Assembly (NCBI GenBank): GCA_003567805.1
Contig: PWYP01000116.1
Span: 1 to 25,774 of the forward strand
Direction: 5' to 3'
Source: PVC group bacterium
Lineage (GTDB): Bacteria > Verrucomicrobiota > Kiritimatiellia > UBA8416
Length of the DNA: 25,774 nucleotides
Made by a program: the position numbers and the translations under genes. The notes beneath the pieces were generated by a model, which ran no database searches, was not told where the DNA came from, and saw only the letters and a list, made by a program, of their open reading frames with translations. Within the stretch, counting starts at the first letter, position 1. Each line of letters begins with the position of its first letter. Below are positions 1-8,317 of this stretch, one piece after another.

Positions 1-1310
1 CGCCAGGCATCATTCCACTGACGCCGCTTCCATGCATCATCCGGCAGTAATCCCGCAGCTTCACCAGGCAAATCGATGCCTGTGACGCGACCAAAACCAA
101 CGGCATCAGCCATATGGTGTATACGTGAATATCCCGTGCGCATTGCCGTCTCAATAAAAAATGGATTACACGACTGCTCGATCGCACCTGCCAATTGCAA
201 GGAGCCATGACCACGCCGTAGCCAGCATCTGAAGCGTACCGTGCCAATTTGATAATACCCCGGACACGCAATCATCGTATTTGCATCCAGACGATCATGT
301 GCCATGCCCGCAAGAGCTACCAACGGTTTAAAAATACTTCCCGGCGGATATTGCCCAGCTATACTACGGTTTACAGATGGTCGATTCGGATCCTCTAACA
401 TGCTTTGCCACGCGGCCCGCGAAGCCAATGCACTACGGTCAAATGCAGGTCCACTTGCAAGCGCCAAAATATCACCATTTTGTGGATCCATTACTACAAC
501 TGCGCCAGGTTGATTGCTCAGCACATTCTCAGCAAGAATCTGAATCTCCAAATCAATCGTAAGATACACATCCTCCCCTGAAACCGGTTCCAACTCAGCA
601 TATTCCTGATATTTGAACCCCGTGGCATCCACCCGAATCAGTTTTCCTCCCGCGCGACCGCGCAAACGACGATCAGCAGCACGTTCGACTCCGGCGCGAC
701 CAGCCATCTCTGGCAAATAATAGTGATAAGGATTTTCATCTTCGCGAGCCGTGTCGGCACGACCGACATATCCCAATAGATGTGTAGCAATGTTCGGATG
801 CGGATACACGCGCTCAGACTCAACATAAATATCAACCCCGGCGAACACGCGGCCACTCTCAGCCCATCTTGCCATTGCCGCAGCATTCAATCCTCGCCAT
901 GCAAGGAAGGGCAACGGCAAGCGGCGTTGCACATGTCTCTGGATATCCGCGCGATCAACCTCACGCTCTAATGCCAGCACCTGCGACAATTCATCGATCA
1001 CGGCATCAATGTGATCAATCGTACGCCCCCATGGTCCGCGCTGCCGCAACTCCTCCGTATATAAGGCGATGCAATAAGAAGGATGATTCTCCGCAAGAAT
1101 AGCTCCATTCCGATCAAAAATCCGTCCACGTACGCCTGGCAAGCGCACCCGACGTATACTCTGATGATCCAAGGTGGTGGCAAACTCATCTGCCCGAATA
1201 ACCTGAATCTGCCATAACTGAATAATCAAGAAACCAATAAAAATAGCCATTCCCCCCCCAACAAGGAGAATGCGCATGCGGACCGTTTGTAACCGTTCAC
1301 GTGTTGACAT
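1..1310 (-). CDS. mrdA: Penicillin-binding protein 2 (peptidoglycan D,D-transpeptidase), 3' end cut by window
   Basis: Inner-membrane transpeptidase that cross-links peptidoglycan during side-wall elongation together with MreB/C/D and RodA. About 436 codons are present and the C-terminal part lies outside the window. The N-terminus has a short cytoplasmic tail and one membrane segment (about residues 13-32), then the PBP dimerisation motif RGRIFDRNG. The transpeptidase domain contains the active-site SxxK motif as SIFK (S325, K328, within PPGSIFKPL) and the SxN motif as SCN (S380-N382). The KTG motif would lie beyond the edge. The start is the ATG at 1310-1308, preceded by a GGAGG ribosome site. 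It overlaps the end of mreD by 14 bases, indicating translational coupling at the end of the mreBCD operon. I translated this frame by hand; it is open throughout. Confidence 0.93.
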   Translation of the reverse strand, partial: MSTRERLQTVRMRILLVGGGMAIFIGFLIIQLWQIQVIRADEFATTLDHQSIRRVRLPGVRGRIFDRNGAILAENHPSYCIALYTEELRQRGPWGRTIDHIDAVIDELSQVLALEREVDRADIQRHVQRRLPLPFLAWRGLNAAAMARWAESGRVFAGVDIYVESERVYPHPNIATHLLGYVGRADTAREDENPYHYYLPEMAGRAGVERAADRRLRGRAGGKLIRVDATGFKYQEYAELEPVSGEDVYLTIDLEIQILAENVLSNQPGAVVVMDPQNGDILALASGPAFDRSALASRAAWQSMLEDPNRPSVNRSIAGQYPPGSIFKPLVALAGMAHDRLDANTMIACPGYYQIGTVRFRCWLRRGHGSLQLAGAIEQSCNPFFIETAMRTGYSRIHHMADAVGFGRVTGIDLPGEAAGLLPDDAWKRRQWNDAW

Positions 1311-1818
1311 GCGTGCCCTCCTCTTCGGGAACAATGTCCAGCCCCCGGTGAATGGCCTGCATCAAAATACCCACGAGTGGGGTCAAGACAGCCGCGCTTA
1401 CCAGCCCAAACCCGGATTGCAGAAGCATACGCAAAACAGATATACCGTGGTGTCCATCCGCCCCAATCACCAACAGGCGCAGCAGACTAAAGCCAAGACT
1501 CGTAAACATCCCGAAAACAATTGCGGTTATGAATGCCTCGGAAATGATCTGCTTTCGGAAACGATCAGCAAGATACACAACCAAACCGTAGAGGAGAACA
1601 GCAACACCAGGCTGGCCCAGCGCATAAGCGTCAACAAAGAGCCCTCCGAGGACGGCGGCCGTAAAAGCTATGGATAATTTCTGATGTAAGGCATAATACA
1701 CGACCACGCCATGCATCCACGGCAGATGCCCCCAGCCTCCCATCAAAGGAACCGGAAACTGTATTTCCAGCAGCAACGCCACCGGAATACAAAGCATGAA
1801 TACTCCCCACAAATACAC
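1297..1818 (-). CDS. mreD: Rod shape-determining protein MreD
   Basis: Small integral membrane protein of the elongasome (173 residues), with several hydrophobic segments and few charged residues, as usual for MreD. The sequence alone is poorly conserved. The call rests on the hydrophobic profile, the length and the position between mreC and the PBP2 gene. The start is a GTG at 1818-1816, with an AGGAGA ribosome site just upstream. It begins 9 bases after the mreC stop, and its TGA stop overlaps the PBP2 start. Confidence 0.88.
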   Translation of the reverse strand: MYLWGVFMLCIPVALLLEIQFPVPLMGGWGHLPWMHGVVVYYALHQKLSIAFTAAVLGGLFVDAYALGQPGVAVLLYGLVVYLADRFRKQIISEAFITAIVFGMFTSLGFSLLRLLVIGADGHHGISVLRMLLQSGFGLVSAAVLTPLVGILMQAIHRGLDIVPEEEGTHVNT

Positions 1819-1827
1819 TATATCTCC

Positions 1828-2667
1828 TTACTCCAAAACCACGAATACGTAACGCAAAGACCTTAAATCGGCAGATGGCTGCACTTCTGCCTGCTGATAC
1901 AGACCGCTTTCGTGCAACGACACGCGCACCACTTCACCAATCGGAAGCCCTTCCGGAAAAACATGCCCCAAACCAGACGTCAACACTTGATCTCCAACTG
2001 CGATCGCGTGCGTTGTTGGCAGGTAATGCATCTCAGCGGGCCGAGCCGACGCAAGCAATTCAAGCTGATCCTTGCCAGAGGCACGTACACCTGCGCCATG
2101 CATGACGCCAAAGGCCATGTTGCGTTCAATCTTGGCGCTCAACTTACTGTTGGGATCTGTGATCAACAGAACTTCACTACTGCGAGCCGTCACCTCTAAT
2201 GTACGCCCTACAACACCATCCCCGGTCATAACGGCCATATCCGGTAATACACCGTCACGGTGCCCCTTATTAATGCGAATGGTCTGCCACCACCCCCCCA
2301 ACTCGCCCCTCGCGGTAACTTCTGCCAACAAAAGGGGGCGAGGAGAAAGAATGGCGAATCCTAATTGCTGCCGCAGCGCATCATTTTCGCGACGGATCTG
2401 CTTTAATTCTTGAATGCGAAATTCACGTTCTGCCAACTCACGGGCCAGACGCTCATTTTCTTGAAGTAGCCGATGTTTATTGCCAGCGGCGGAAAACCAT
2501 TTGGAAGCACGCTGCCGGCCCATCACAAAAGATGATTCCAAGGGATGCAGTACATCGCGGAGCATCCCACGCATGCGACGAGCACCACGCATGGGCAAAT
2601 TCAAAAGGACGAGAACCAGTAAAACCAGAACTCCGAAATATATTCGTTTGTTTCTCAACGCCAGCAT
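1828..2667 (-). CDS. mreC: Rod shape-determining protein MreC
   Basis: Bitopic inner-membrane protein whose periplasmic part scaffolds the elongation machinery and activates PBP2. It has 279 residues. An N-terminal basic stretch is followed by a membrane segment (about residues 9-27) and a heptad-like coiled coil rich in E, R, L and Q (about 65-100). The beta-barrel-rich MreC domain follows, with the conserved pattern DGVLPDMAVMTGDGVVG and then LITDPNSKLSAKI. The length matches the family. It lies 77 bases downstream of mreB and 9 bases upstream of mreD. The ATG at 2667 has only a weak purine-rich ribosome site (GATCGGGA). Confidence 0.94.
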   Translation of the reverse strand: MLALRNKRIYFGVLVLLVLVLLNLPMRGARRMRGMLRDVLHPLESSFVMGRQRASKWFSAAGNKHRLLQENERLARELAEREFRIQELKQIRRENDALRQQLGFAILSPRPLLLAEVTARGELGGWWQTIRINKGHRDGVLPDMAVMTGDGVVGRTLEVTARSSEVLLITDPNSKLSAKIERNMAFGVMHGAGVRASGKDQLELLASARPAEMHYLPTTHAIAVGDQVLTSGLGHVFPEGLPIGEVVRVSLHESGLYQQAEVQPSADLRSLRYVFVVLE

Positions 2668-2744
2668 TCCCGATCAAGCTGTTGCGTGCATCACACACAA
2701 TTTGCCTGCACCTAATCGAGAAGCACATTCTGGAATGGAAAGGT

Positions 2745-3764
2745 TTAGCTCCCTGCGCGACGAAGAAAATGCAATTCATTGAGAACAACCCCGGTGCCTT
2801 CAGCCACGGCACTCAAAGCATCATCTGCGATGTGTACTGGCAGACCGGTTTGTTCTGCAATTAACTTATCAATCCCACGCAATAAAGCACCACCTCCGGC
2901 CAACACCATACCACGGTCGACGAGATCAGCAGACAATTCAGGCGGACAACGTTCCAATGTCACCCGCACGGCATCAATAATAGATGATACCGGCTCCTGC
3001 AATGCCTCACGGATCTCTTCAGACGTAATTGTCAGCGTTTTGGGTAGCCCCGCCACAAGATCACGCCCTTTTACCTCGATGCTGGTTTCCTCGCCCGATG
3101 GATAAGCTGACCCCATGGTCATCTTAATTTCCTCGGCCGTGCGCTCCCCGATCATCAAATTGTATACCCGTTTCATATATTGGACTATACACTCGTCCAT
3201 TTCATCACCACCGACACGAACTGTCCTACTAAAAACAATTCCTGCCAAGGATATCAGCGCTACCTCGGTCGTCCCACCACCGATATCCACTACCATATTG
3301 CCAGCCGGCTCATGCACCGGCAAACCTACACCGATCGCAGCCGCCATTGGCTCTTCAATCAGAAACACTTCCCGTGCGCCCGCATGCGTTGCGGAATCCT
3401 TCACGGCTCGCTTCTCCACTTCCGTAATGTCACTCGGCACAGCTATCACAATCCGCGGACGAACCATTTTGCGATGACGCTGAATCTTCTTGATAAAGTA
3501 GCGTAACATGGCTTCGGTAATTTCGAAATCAGCGATAACACCCGCTTTCATCGGACGAATCGCTATGATATTGCCCGGTGTGCGACCCAACATCCGTTTG
3601 GCGTCATCACCCACAGCCAGCACGCGCTTGGTACCATCTTGCATGGCCACAACCGAAGGCTCCCGCAATACAATTCCTCGATCTTTTACATACACCAGCG
3701 TATTCGCGGTACCCAAATCGATACCAATATCATTGGAAAATAAACTCGCAAAACTGCTCCACAT
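2745..3764 (-). CDS. mreB: Rod shape-determining protein MreB (bacterial actin)
   Basis: Actin-like ATPase that forms membrane-bound filaments guiding lateral wall synthesis. It has 339 residues. Actin-fold motifs are clear: phosphate 1 as [12 protein letters not shown] near residue 13, connect 1 and phosphate 2 as [14 protein letters not shown], and the C-terminal [14 protein letters not shown] adenosine motif. The frame is open further upstream, but the ATG at 3764 is chosen because it sits 5-6 bases after an AGGAGA ribosome site and gives the family-typical N-terminus with a short amphipathic start ([10 protein letters not shown]). It is the first gene of the mreBCD-mrdA unit. Confidence 0.97.
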   Translation of the reverse strand: MWSSFASLFSNDIGIDLGTANTLVYVKDRGIVLREPSVVAMQDGTKRVLAVGDDAKRMLGRTPGNIIAIRPMKAGVIADFEITEAMLRYFIKKIQRHRKMVRPRIVIAVPSDITEVEKRAVKDSATHAGAREVFLIEEPMAAAIGVGLPVHEPAGNMVVDIGGGTTEVALISLAGIVFSRTVRVGGDEMDECIVQYMKRVYNLMIGERTAEEIKMTMGSAYPSGEETSIEVKGRDLVAGLPKTLTITSEEIREALQEPVSSIIDAVRVTLERCPPELSADLVDRGMVLAGGGALLRGIDKLIAEQTGLPVHIADDALSAVAEGTGVVLNELHFLRRAGS

Positions 3765-3781
3765 GCAGTCTCCTATTCTGT

Positions 3782-3811
3782 CTAATACAACCAGAAAAAC
3801 CACTTATTCAA
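3782..3811 (-). promoter_or_regulatory. Possible promoter of the mreB operon
   Basis: On the minus strand TTGAAT (3811-3806), an 18-base spacer and TATTAG (3787-3782) form a sigma-70-like pair about 20 bases upstream of the mreB start. This is a pattern match only. The predicted start of transcription would lie very close to the ribosome site. Confidence 0.3.
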
Positions 3812-3892
3812 CGAAACGCTTAACTGTGCGGCGTATCGCTGTGCCAGTCAAGTGAATTTACCGCTAAAATAAAGAAAAACCTGTTGAACACA

Positions 3893-3921
3893 TTGACTTG
3901 CATTCGCACATCCGCTAGCGT
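3893..3921 (+). promoter_or_regulatory. Possible promoter of the ACT/UPF0210 pair
   Basis: TTGACT (3893-3898), 17 bases and TAGCGT (3916-3921) lie directly in front of the ATG at 3931. The -35 is good and the -10 poor. Transcription would begin within a few bases of the ATG, and no Shine-Dalgarno sequence is visible there, so the message could be leaderless. Confidence 0.28.
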
Positions 3922-3930
3922 TCTACAACT

Positions 3931-4530
3931 ATGAACAACACCTGCAATAGATACGTTATATCCGTTTTAATAGCGGATCGACCAGGCATTCTGCGCGACG
4001 TAACCTCGACCGTGACGAATCTGGGGGCCAACATCGACGGTATCCGTCAAACTGTGGTTGCCGGATATTTCACCGTCATGCTCACAGCCACCCTACCTGC
4101 ACAATTTTCTGCAACCGATGTGCAGCAAAATATGCTCAAGTCCTTCCCATCGGGCGATGCCAGCATAACCGTTGTACCGTATGACGCTACCCAAGCCATG
4201 GGAAAAGGCGCGAATGAACGTTACATGGTCACCTTGACTGGGGATGACCATGCCGGCATCCTCCAAGCCGTGACAAACTTTTTTGCCGAACGGCAAATCA
4301 ATATTGAAGACTGGAATGTAGAATTCCATGGGCCCCACATCACGCATGTCGGACAAATTTCGGTCCCCACATTATTAGATGTTCACCAAGTCCAAACCGA
4401 ATTTCGCCACTTGGCGCAAGAGCTGCAGCTTAAAGCGGGCATGCAGCATGAATATATATTCCGGGCCATCAGTGAAGTAGGCCCTATCCGCAGCTTATTG
4501 GGGCAAAATCAGCCAAGGAACCGCAGATGA
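3931..4530 (+). CDS. Double ACT-domain protein (GcvR/UPF0237-like)
   Basis: A 199-residue cytoplasmic protein with two tandem ACT domains. The first spans about residues 8-85, beginning ISVLIADRPGILRDVTSTV. The second spans about 96-175, beginning MVTLTGDDHAGILQAVTNFF. Both show the DxxGI(L) loop typical of small-molecule-binding ACT modules, and there is no catalytic domain. The arrangement resembles the GcvR type of regulator, whereas UPF0237 proteins have one ACT domain. Its stop codon overlaps the start of the downstream UPF0210 gene (ATGA). Single-ACT UPF0237 genes are known beside UPF0210 genes in other bacteria, so the two probably act together. Ligand and function are unknown. There is no recognisable ribosome site before the ATG. 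Confidence 0.85.
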   Translation: MNNTCNRYVISVLIADRPGILRDVTSTVTNLGANIDGIRQTVVAGYFTVMLTATLPAQFSATDVQQNMLKSFPSGDASITVVPYDATQAMGKGANERYMVTLTGDDHAGILQAVTNFFAERQINIEDWNVEFHGPHITHVGQISVPTLLDVHQVQTEFRHLAQELQLKAGMQHEYIFRAISEVGPIRSLLGQNQPRNRR

Positions 4531-5900
4531 TGAACACGCAAGACGTACTTAGCACCGTGCGCATGCTCGAGGAAGAGAACCTTGACGTTCGTACGGTCAC
4601 CATGGGAATCAACCTCACCGATTGTGTCGGTCCCTCCATGCCATCCGTATGCGATAAAGTCTACGAAAAAATCTGCCGTAAAGCAGCAAATCTCGTTCGA
4701 GTCTGCGACGAATTGACTGCACGTTATGGGGTCCCCGTCGTCAACAAGAGGCTGGCTATTTCTCCTGCCAGCCTGCTGTTGGGAGGACATGGACGCAAGG
4801 AAGCAGTTGCGCTGGCCCAAACGCTTGATCGTGCTGCAGCAGAAGTGAATGTGGATCTTATTGGCGGATATACGGCTCTGGTCCATAAAGGAATGATTCC
4901 CGCAGAACAAACACTCATCGAATCCATGCCAGAAGCACTTTCATCCACACAACGCGTATGTGCATCCATCAGTGTTGGATCCACAAAAGCAGGCATGAAT
5001 GTGGATGCCATTCAACTCGCGGCCAAAACCATTTTACGAATTGCCGATGCTTCTACAGAAAGCCTCGGTTTTGCTGCCGCGAAGCTCGTTATTTTCGTCA
5101 ACATACCCGAAGACAACCCTTTCATGGCAGGTGCATACCTCGGCATCGGAGAGCCAGAAACGGTTATCAACGTCGGTGTAAGCGGACCTGGTGTCGTCAA
5201 ACGTGCTGTCGAACGTCTGCTCGAAGCCCATCCCAGTGCGACCCTTGATGAAATTTCCGACGAGATCAAGCACACTGCATTTCGTGTCACACGCACAGGC
5301 GAATTGATCGGACGGGAAGTTGCATCTCGCTTGGCGCTTCCCTTCGGCGTCGTTGACCTTTCTCTAGCCCCAACCCCGAGAATCGGTGACAGTATCGGGG
5401 AAATCTACCAAACCATGGGGATTCATAAACTGGGAGCACCAGGCACAACAGCAGCCGTCGCTTTGCTTAATGATGCCGTCAAAAAAGGTGGTTCATTTGC
5501 CTCTTCTTCTGTTGGCGGGTTATCTGGGGCATTCATCCCGGTCATGGAAGACCATGCACTCGCCAAGGCCGTGCAAGAAGGCACGCTAACGCTCGAAAAA
5601 CTCGAAGCCATGACGGCGGTTTGCTCCGTGGGGCTGGATATGATCCTGCTACCGGGCGACACGCCCTGGACCACCCTCTGCGGGATGATTATGGATGAAG
5701 CTGCCATAGGAATCATTAACCGAAAAACAACGGCCTTGCGTTTGATCCCTGTGCCGGGGAAACAAACGGGAGACTTCGTTGACTATGGTGGGCTTTTTGG
5801 TTCCGGCACAGTGACCAGCGTTGCATGTCCGAAAGGCAATGAAGCTTTTGTGCGGCGCGGCGGGCATGTTCCAGCCCCCATTCAAAGCCTCAACAATTGA
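4527..5900 (+). CDS. UPF0210 / DUF711 (PFL family) protein
   Basis: A 457-residue protein matching the UPF0210/DUF711 family in length and in features such as the N-terminal ...VRMLEEENLDVRTVTMGINL, the PASLLLGG segment, GIGEPETVINVGVSGPGVV, and the C-terminal GLFGSGTV. The fold is related to pyruvate formate-lyase-like barrels, but the biochemical role is not established. No signal peptide or membrane segment is seen. Two ATG codons in a row begin the frame; an AAGGA ribosome site at 4515-4519 fits the first. The gene overlaps the ACT-domain gene by 4 bases, implying coupled expression and perhaps regulation of this protein by the ACT partner's ligand. It ends in TGA. Confidence 0.9.
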   Translation: MMNTQDVLSTVRMLEEENLDVRTVTMGINLTDCVGPSMPSVCDKVYEKICRKAANLVRVCDELTARYGVPVVNKRLAISPASLLLGGHGRKEAVALAQTLDRAAAEVNVDLIGGYTALVHKGMIPAEQTLIESMPEALSSTQRVCASISVGSTKAGMNVDAIQLAAKTILRIADASTESLGFAAAKLVIFVNIPEDNPFMAGAYLGIGEPETVINVGVSGPGVVKRAVERLLEAHPSATLDEISDEIKHTAFRVTRTGELIGREVASRLALPFGVVDLSLAPTPRIGDSIGEIYQTMGIHKLGAPGTTAAVALLNDAVKKGGSFASSSVGGLSGAFIPVMEDHALAKAVQEGTLTLEKLEAMTAVCSVGLDMILLPGDTPWTTLCGMIMDEAAIGIINRKTTALRLIPVPGKQTGDFVDYGGLFGSGTVTSVACPKGNEAFVRRGGHVPAPIQSLNN

Positions 5901-5933
5901 GTATCGCAAGCGAAGGCGAGTGATAACAGCCAT

Positions 5934-5954
5934 GCGCGAATGGCCAGTTCGCGC
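5934..5954. other. Inverted repeat in the gap after the UPF0210 gene
   Basis: GCGCGAA (5934-5940) and TTCGCGC (5948-5954) are perfect arms around a 7-base loop. No T-run follows on either strand, so this is not a typical intrinsic terminator. It may be a 3' mRNA hairpin. Confidence 0.45.
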
Positions 5955-6009
5955 TAGGAAAGGCTATGCCTGACACCATTACATCGAACAAAAAAAAGGA
6001 TTGTGAAAA

Positions 6010-6606
6010 ATGGTAGAATTTCCCACAGATCAAAGCGCTTTGATGCTGATTGCTGTGCCCGTGGCCATAATGCTAGCGCGTATCTGTGACGTAACCCTCG
6101 GCACACTGCGTATTATTTTCGTTTCACGAGGCATGAAAATCCTCGCGCCCTTACTAGGGTTTTTCGAAGTACTCATCTGGCTTATTGCAATTGGCCAAAT
6201 CATGCAGAACCTTTCCAGTTGGGTTAATTACGTGGCCTATGCAACCGGATTCGCACTCGGCAATTACATTGGGATGCTGGTAGAAGAGCGCCTTGCTGTG
6301 GGAATGCTCTCTGTCCGCATCATTACACAAAAAGAGGCGCACGAACTAATTGCGGCATTACGAGAACATAACATCGGCACCACCAGTATTGATGCCCGAG
6401 GCATGAAAGGGAAAGTATCCCTGATCTTCAGCATTTTCAAACGACAGCACCTGCCTCTAGTCCAAAAGCTGATTAAAACCTATAATCCACAGGCATTTGT
6501 ATCGATTAATGATATTCGATCTGTTCAGGAAGGATACTTTCCGAAAAGAACAAATTCGGGATTTGTCTTCCAGCGATTGCGACTAGCCAGCCTCAAACGG
6601 AAATAA
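6010..6606 (+). CDS. UPF0316-type membrane protein (DUF5698 plus DUF2179)
   Basis: A 198-residue protein with three hydrophobic segments in the first half (about residues 8-30, 42-62 and 70-90). They include the conserved ARICDVTLGTLRIIFVSRG stretch of the UPF0316/DUF5698 family. A soluble C-terminal DUF2179-like domain follows (about 95-170), with the pattern GxGTTxIDARGMKGxV typical of YitT/UPF0316 proteins, here as NIGTTSIDARGMKGKV. The role of the family is unknown; the cytosolic domain is often suggested to bind a ligand. The start ATG follows an AAAGGA site at 5995-6000. The gene stands alone, 109 bases after the UPF0210 gene. Confidence 0.85.
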   Translation: MVEFPTDQSALMLIAVPVAIMLARICDVTLGTLRIIFVSRGMKILAPLLGFFEVLIWLIAIGQIMQNLSSWVNYVAYATGFALGNYIGMLVEERLAVGMLSVRIITQKEAHELIAALREHNIGTTSIDARGMKGKVSLIFSIFKRQHLPLVQKLIKTYNPQAFVSINDIRSVQEGYFPKRTNSGFVFQRLRLASLKRK

Positions 6607-6695
6607 TGTCGGCATTGTCCTCGCATGCATATGCAGCATAGGATACAGTTACCGGTACCGTAAGGATATCAAGCCATAGAAGATGCGTAAGAGTA

Positions 6696-6713
6696 ACCTT
6701 TGGCAGAAAAGGT
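6696..6713 (+). other. Small hairpin ahead of the protease gene
   Basis: ACCTTT (6696-6701) and AAAGGT (6708-6713) enclose a 6-base loop and are followed by GTTTTG. The stem is A/T-rich and the T-run short, so it is at best a weak terminator for the UPF0316 gene. Slightly upstream is the 8-base palindrome CGGTACCG flanked by TTAC and GTAA. Confidence 0.3.
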
Positions 6714-6743
6714 GTTTTGCACGCTAACGTTTTAGGGGGAAAT

Positions 6744-8315
6744 ATGACGAAAAAGAATCTACAGGTAGTGAGCATGATGGGGAGTATTGCCCTGCTAATG
6801 CTCTGTTCCGTCTCGTCAGATGCAAGCGTAGAACATGCCGTCACCATGCCGGATGTCAGATCCGTCATGCCATCCATTTTCAAAATTCATGCGGTAACAT
6901 ACCGCTACGATTACCAGCAACCTTGGCAAGCCGGTGGCTCCTCCGCAGGATCCGGATCCGCTTTCTACATCGGTGACGGTATGCTCTTAACATGTGGGCA
7001 CGTGGTTGCAGATGCCATCTCTTTGAAATTACAACCACATGGTTCCTCGGAACGATATCCCGCCACCGTGCGCTATATGGCATACGATGCAGATCTGGCA
7101 ATACTCGAATTAGAAGATCCAAGCGTGCTGGAAGGTCTTCAGCCATTGAGATTGGAAGACGCAGTTACGGAACTCGGAGATGAGGTATTTGCCATCGGCT
7201 TCCCTATGGGAGGAACTCGGTTAAGTTTAACGCGCGGCATTGTATCGCGAATGGATCATGCCACATATGCCTTCAGCGGTTCGGATAATCGACTCGTTAT
7301 GCAAATCGATGCGGCCATTAATCCCGGCAACAGCGGCGGCCCCGTCGTCAATAGCGACAACCGCGTTGTAGGCGTCGCGTTCCAAGGCATCATGCGCGGA
7401 CAAGGATTAGGGTATGCCGTTCCAACCCCCGTTATTCGGCACTTTCTAGAAGACGCACAAAATCCTCCATATCATGGTGCACCCAAGCTCTATTTACAAA
7501 CATTTGAGTTGCGCAACCCTACCTTACGCGGGGCCTTGGGTTTAGAAACGTCAGGACCGGGCGTCATCATCAGTGATGTCAGCCCTTTATGCGTCAGCGC
7601 TGAACACCTGCACCCCGGAGATGTTCTGCTCAGCATTGAAGGTGTAACCGTCCAGCAAGATGGGTCCATTTTCATGGACAACAACAACTTACCATTCTGG
7701 GAAGTTATCGAACGCAAACAATGGGGCGAGCCCCTCCATATGAAAATCGTTCGAGATGGAAAAGAAGAAGAAATACGCTTCTCATTAGAACCAGAACCTA
7801 CGCCGTTTGTATTCAGACGTATATACGATCGTGCTCCTGAATATCTGATGACTGGAGGATTAACGTTTGTGCCCATCAGCAGGAATCAAATGATGACACT
7901 GGGAAATGAGTCTCGCGAAAGCCTGATTCCGGTATTCTACTTTTTCCAGCGAGCCCTGTTTGACTCGGATGTGGCCGATCGGAAGCAATTACTCACATTA
8001 GCATCAATACTGCCGCATCCCGTAAATACACACAGCGATAGATTTTTGCACCATGTAATTCGTCGCGTAAACGATCAGGAAATTCGCCATCTGCATGACC
8101 TCCGCAATGCCCTGCAATCACCAATTGATGGATTTCACATTCTGGAGTTCGAAGCCATGTCACTCCCCCTGATCCTTGACGCAACGACGCTGGATCAGGC
8201 CAATACAGACATACAACAAAGATATGGTGTCACACGACTCTACGCCATACATGATCCCCAGCAAACACTGCATGACACCGCAACCAATGAAGACGCACCA
8301 GCAGAAGGCATGTAA
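6744..8315 (+). CDS. Exported HtrA/Deg-like serine protease with PDZ domains
   Basis: A 523-residue envelope protease. The signal peptide has a KK n-region and a hydrophobic core (residues 11-22), with likely cleavage near residue 28. The trypsin-like domain shows a full catalytic triad: His86 in TCGHVV, Asp117 in DADLAIL and Ser197 in NPGNSGGP. A PDZ domain follows (about 250-340, GVIISDVSPLC...LHPGDVLLSIEG). The C-terminal part, beginning near GGLTFVPIS, resembles the extra PDZ-like domain of plant Deg9-type proteases. The ATG at 6744 is chosen over an upstream in-frame start because AGGGGGA lies just before it and the signal peptide begins there. The next gene, a degenerate paralogue, starts 2 bases after the stop. 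It probably acts in periplasmic protein quality control; the substrate is unknown. Confidence 0.9.
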   Translation: MTKKNLQVVSMMGSIALLMLCSVSSDASVEHAVTMPDVRSVMPSIFKIHAVTYRYDYQQPWQAGGSSAGSGSAFYIGDGMLLTCGHVVADAISLKLQPHGSSERYPATVRYMAYDADLAILELEDPSVLEGLQPLRLEDAVTELGDEVFAIGFPMGGTRLSLTRGIVSRMDHATYAFSGSDNRLVMQIDAAINPGNSGGPVVNSDNRVVGVAFQGIMRGQGLGYAVPTPVIRHFLEDAQNPPYHGAPKLYLQTFELRNPTLRGALGLETSGPGVIISDVSPLCVSAEHLHPGDVLLSIEGVTVQQDGSIFMDNNNLPFWEVIERKQWGEPLHMKIVRDGKEEEIRFSLEPEPTPFVFRRIYDRAPEYLMTGGLTFVPISRNQMMTLGNESRESLIPVFYFFQRALFDSDVADRKQLLTLASILPHPVNTHSDRFLHHVIRRVNDQEIRHLHDLRNALQSPIDGFHILEFEAMSLPLILDATTLDQANTDIQQRYGVTRLYAIHDPQQTLHDTATNEDAPAEGM

Positions 8316-8317
8316 AC

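Noticed and set aside
1270..1677. Plus-strand 135-residue open frame across mreD
   Set aside because: It is antisense to mreD and mrdA, has no recognisable domain, and the opposite strand is clearly coding.
3765..3803. Extended MreB start at 3803
   Set aside because: The ATG at 3764 has an AGGAGA site and gives the normal MreB N-terminus.
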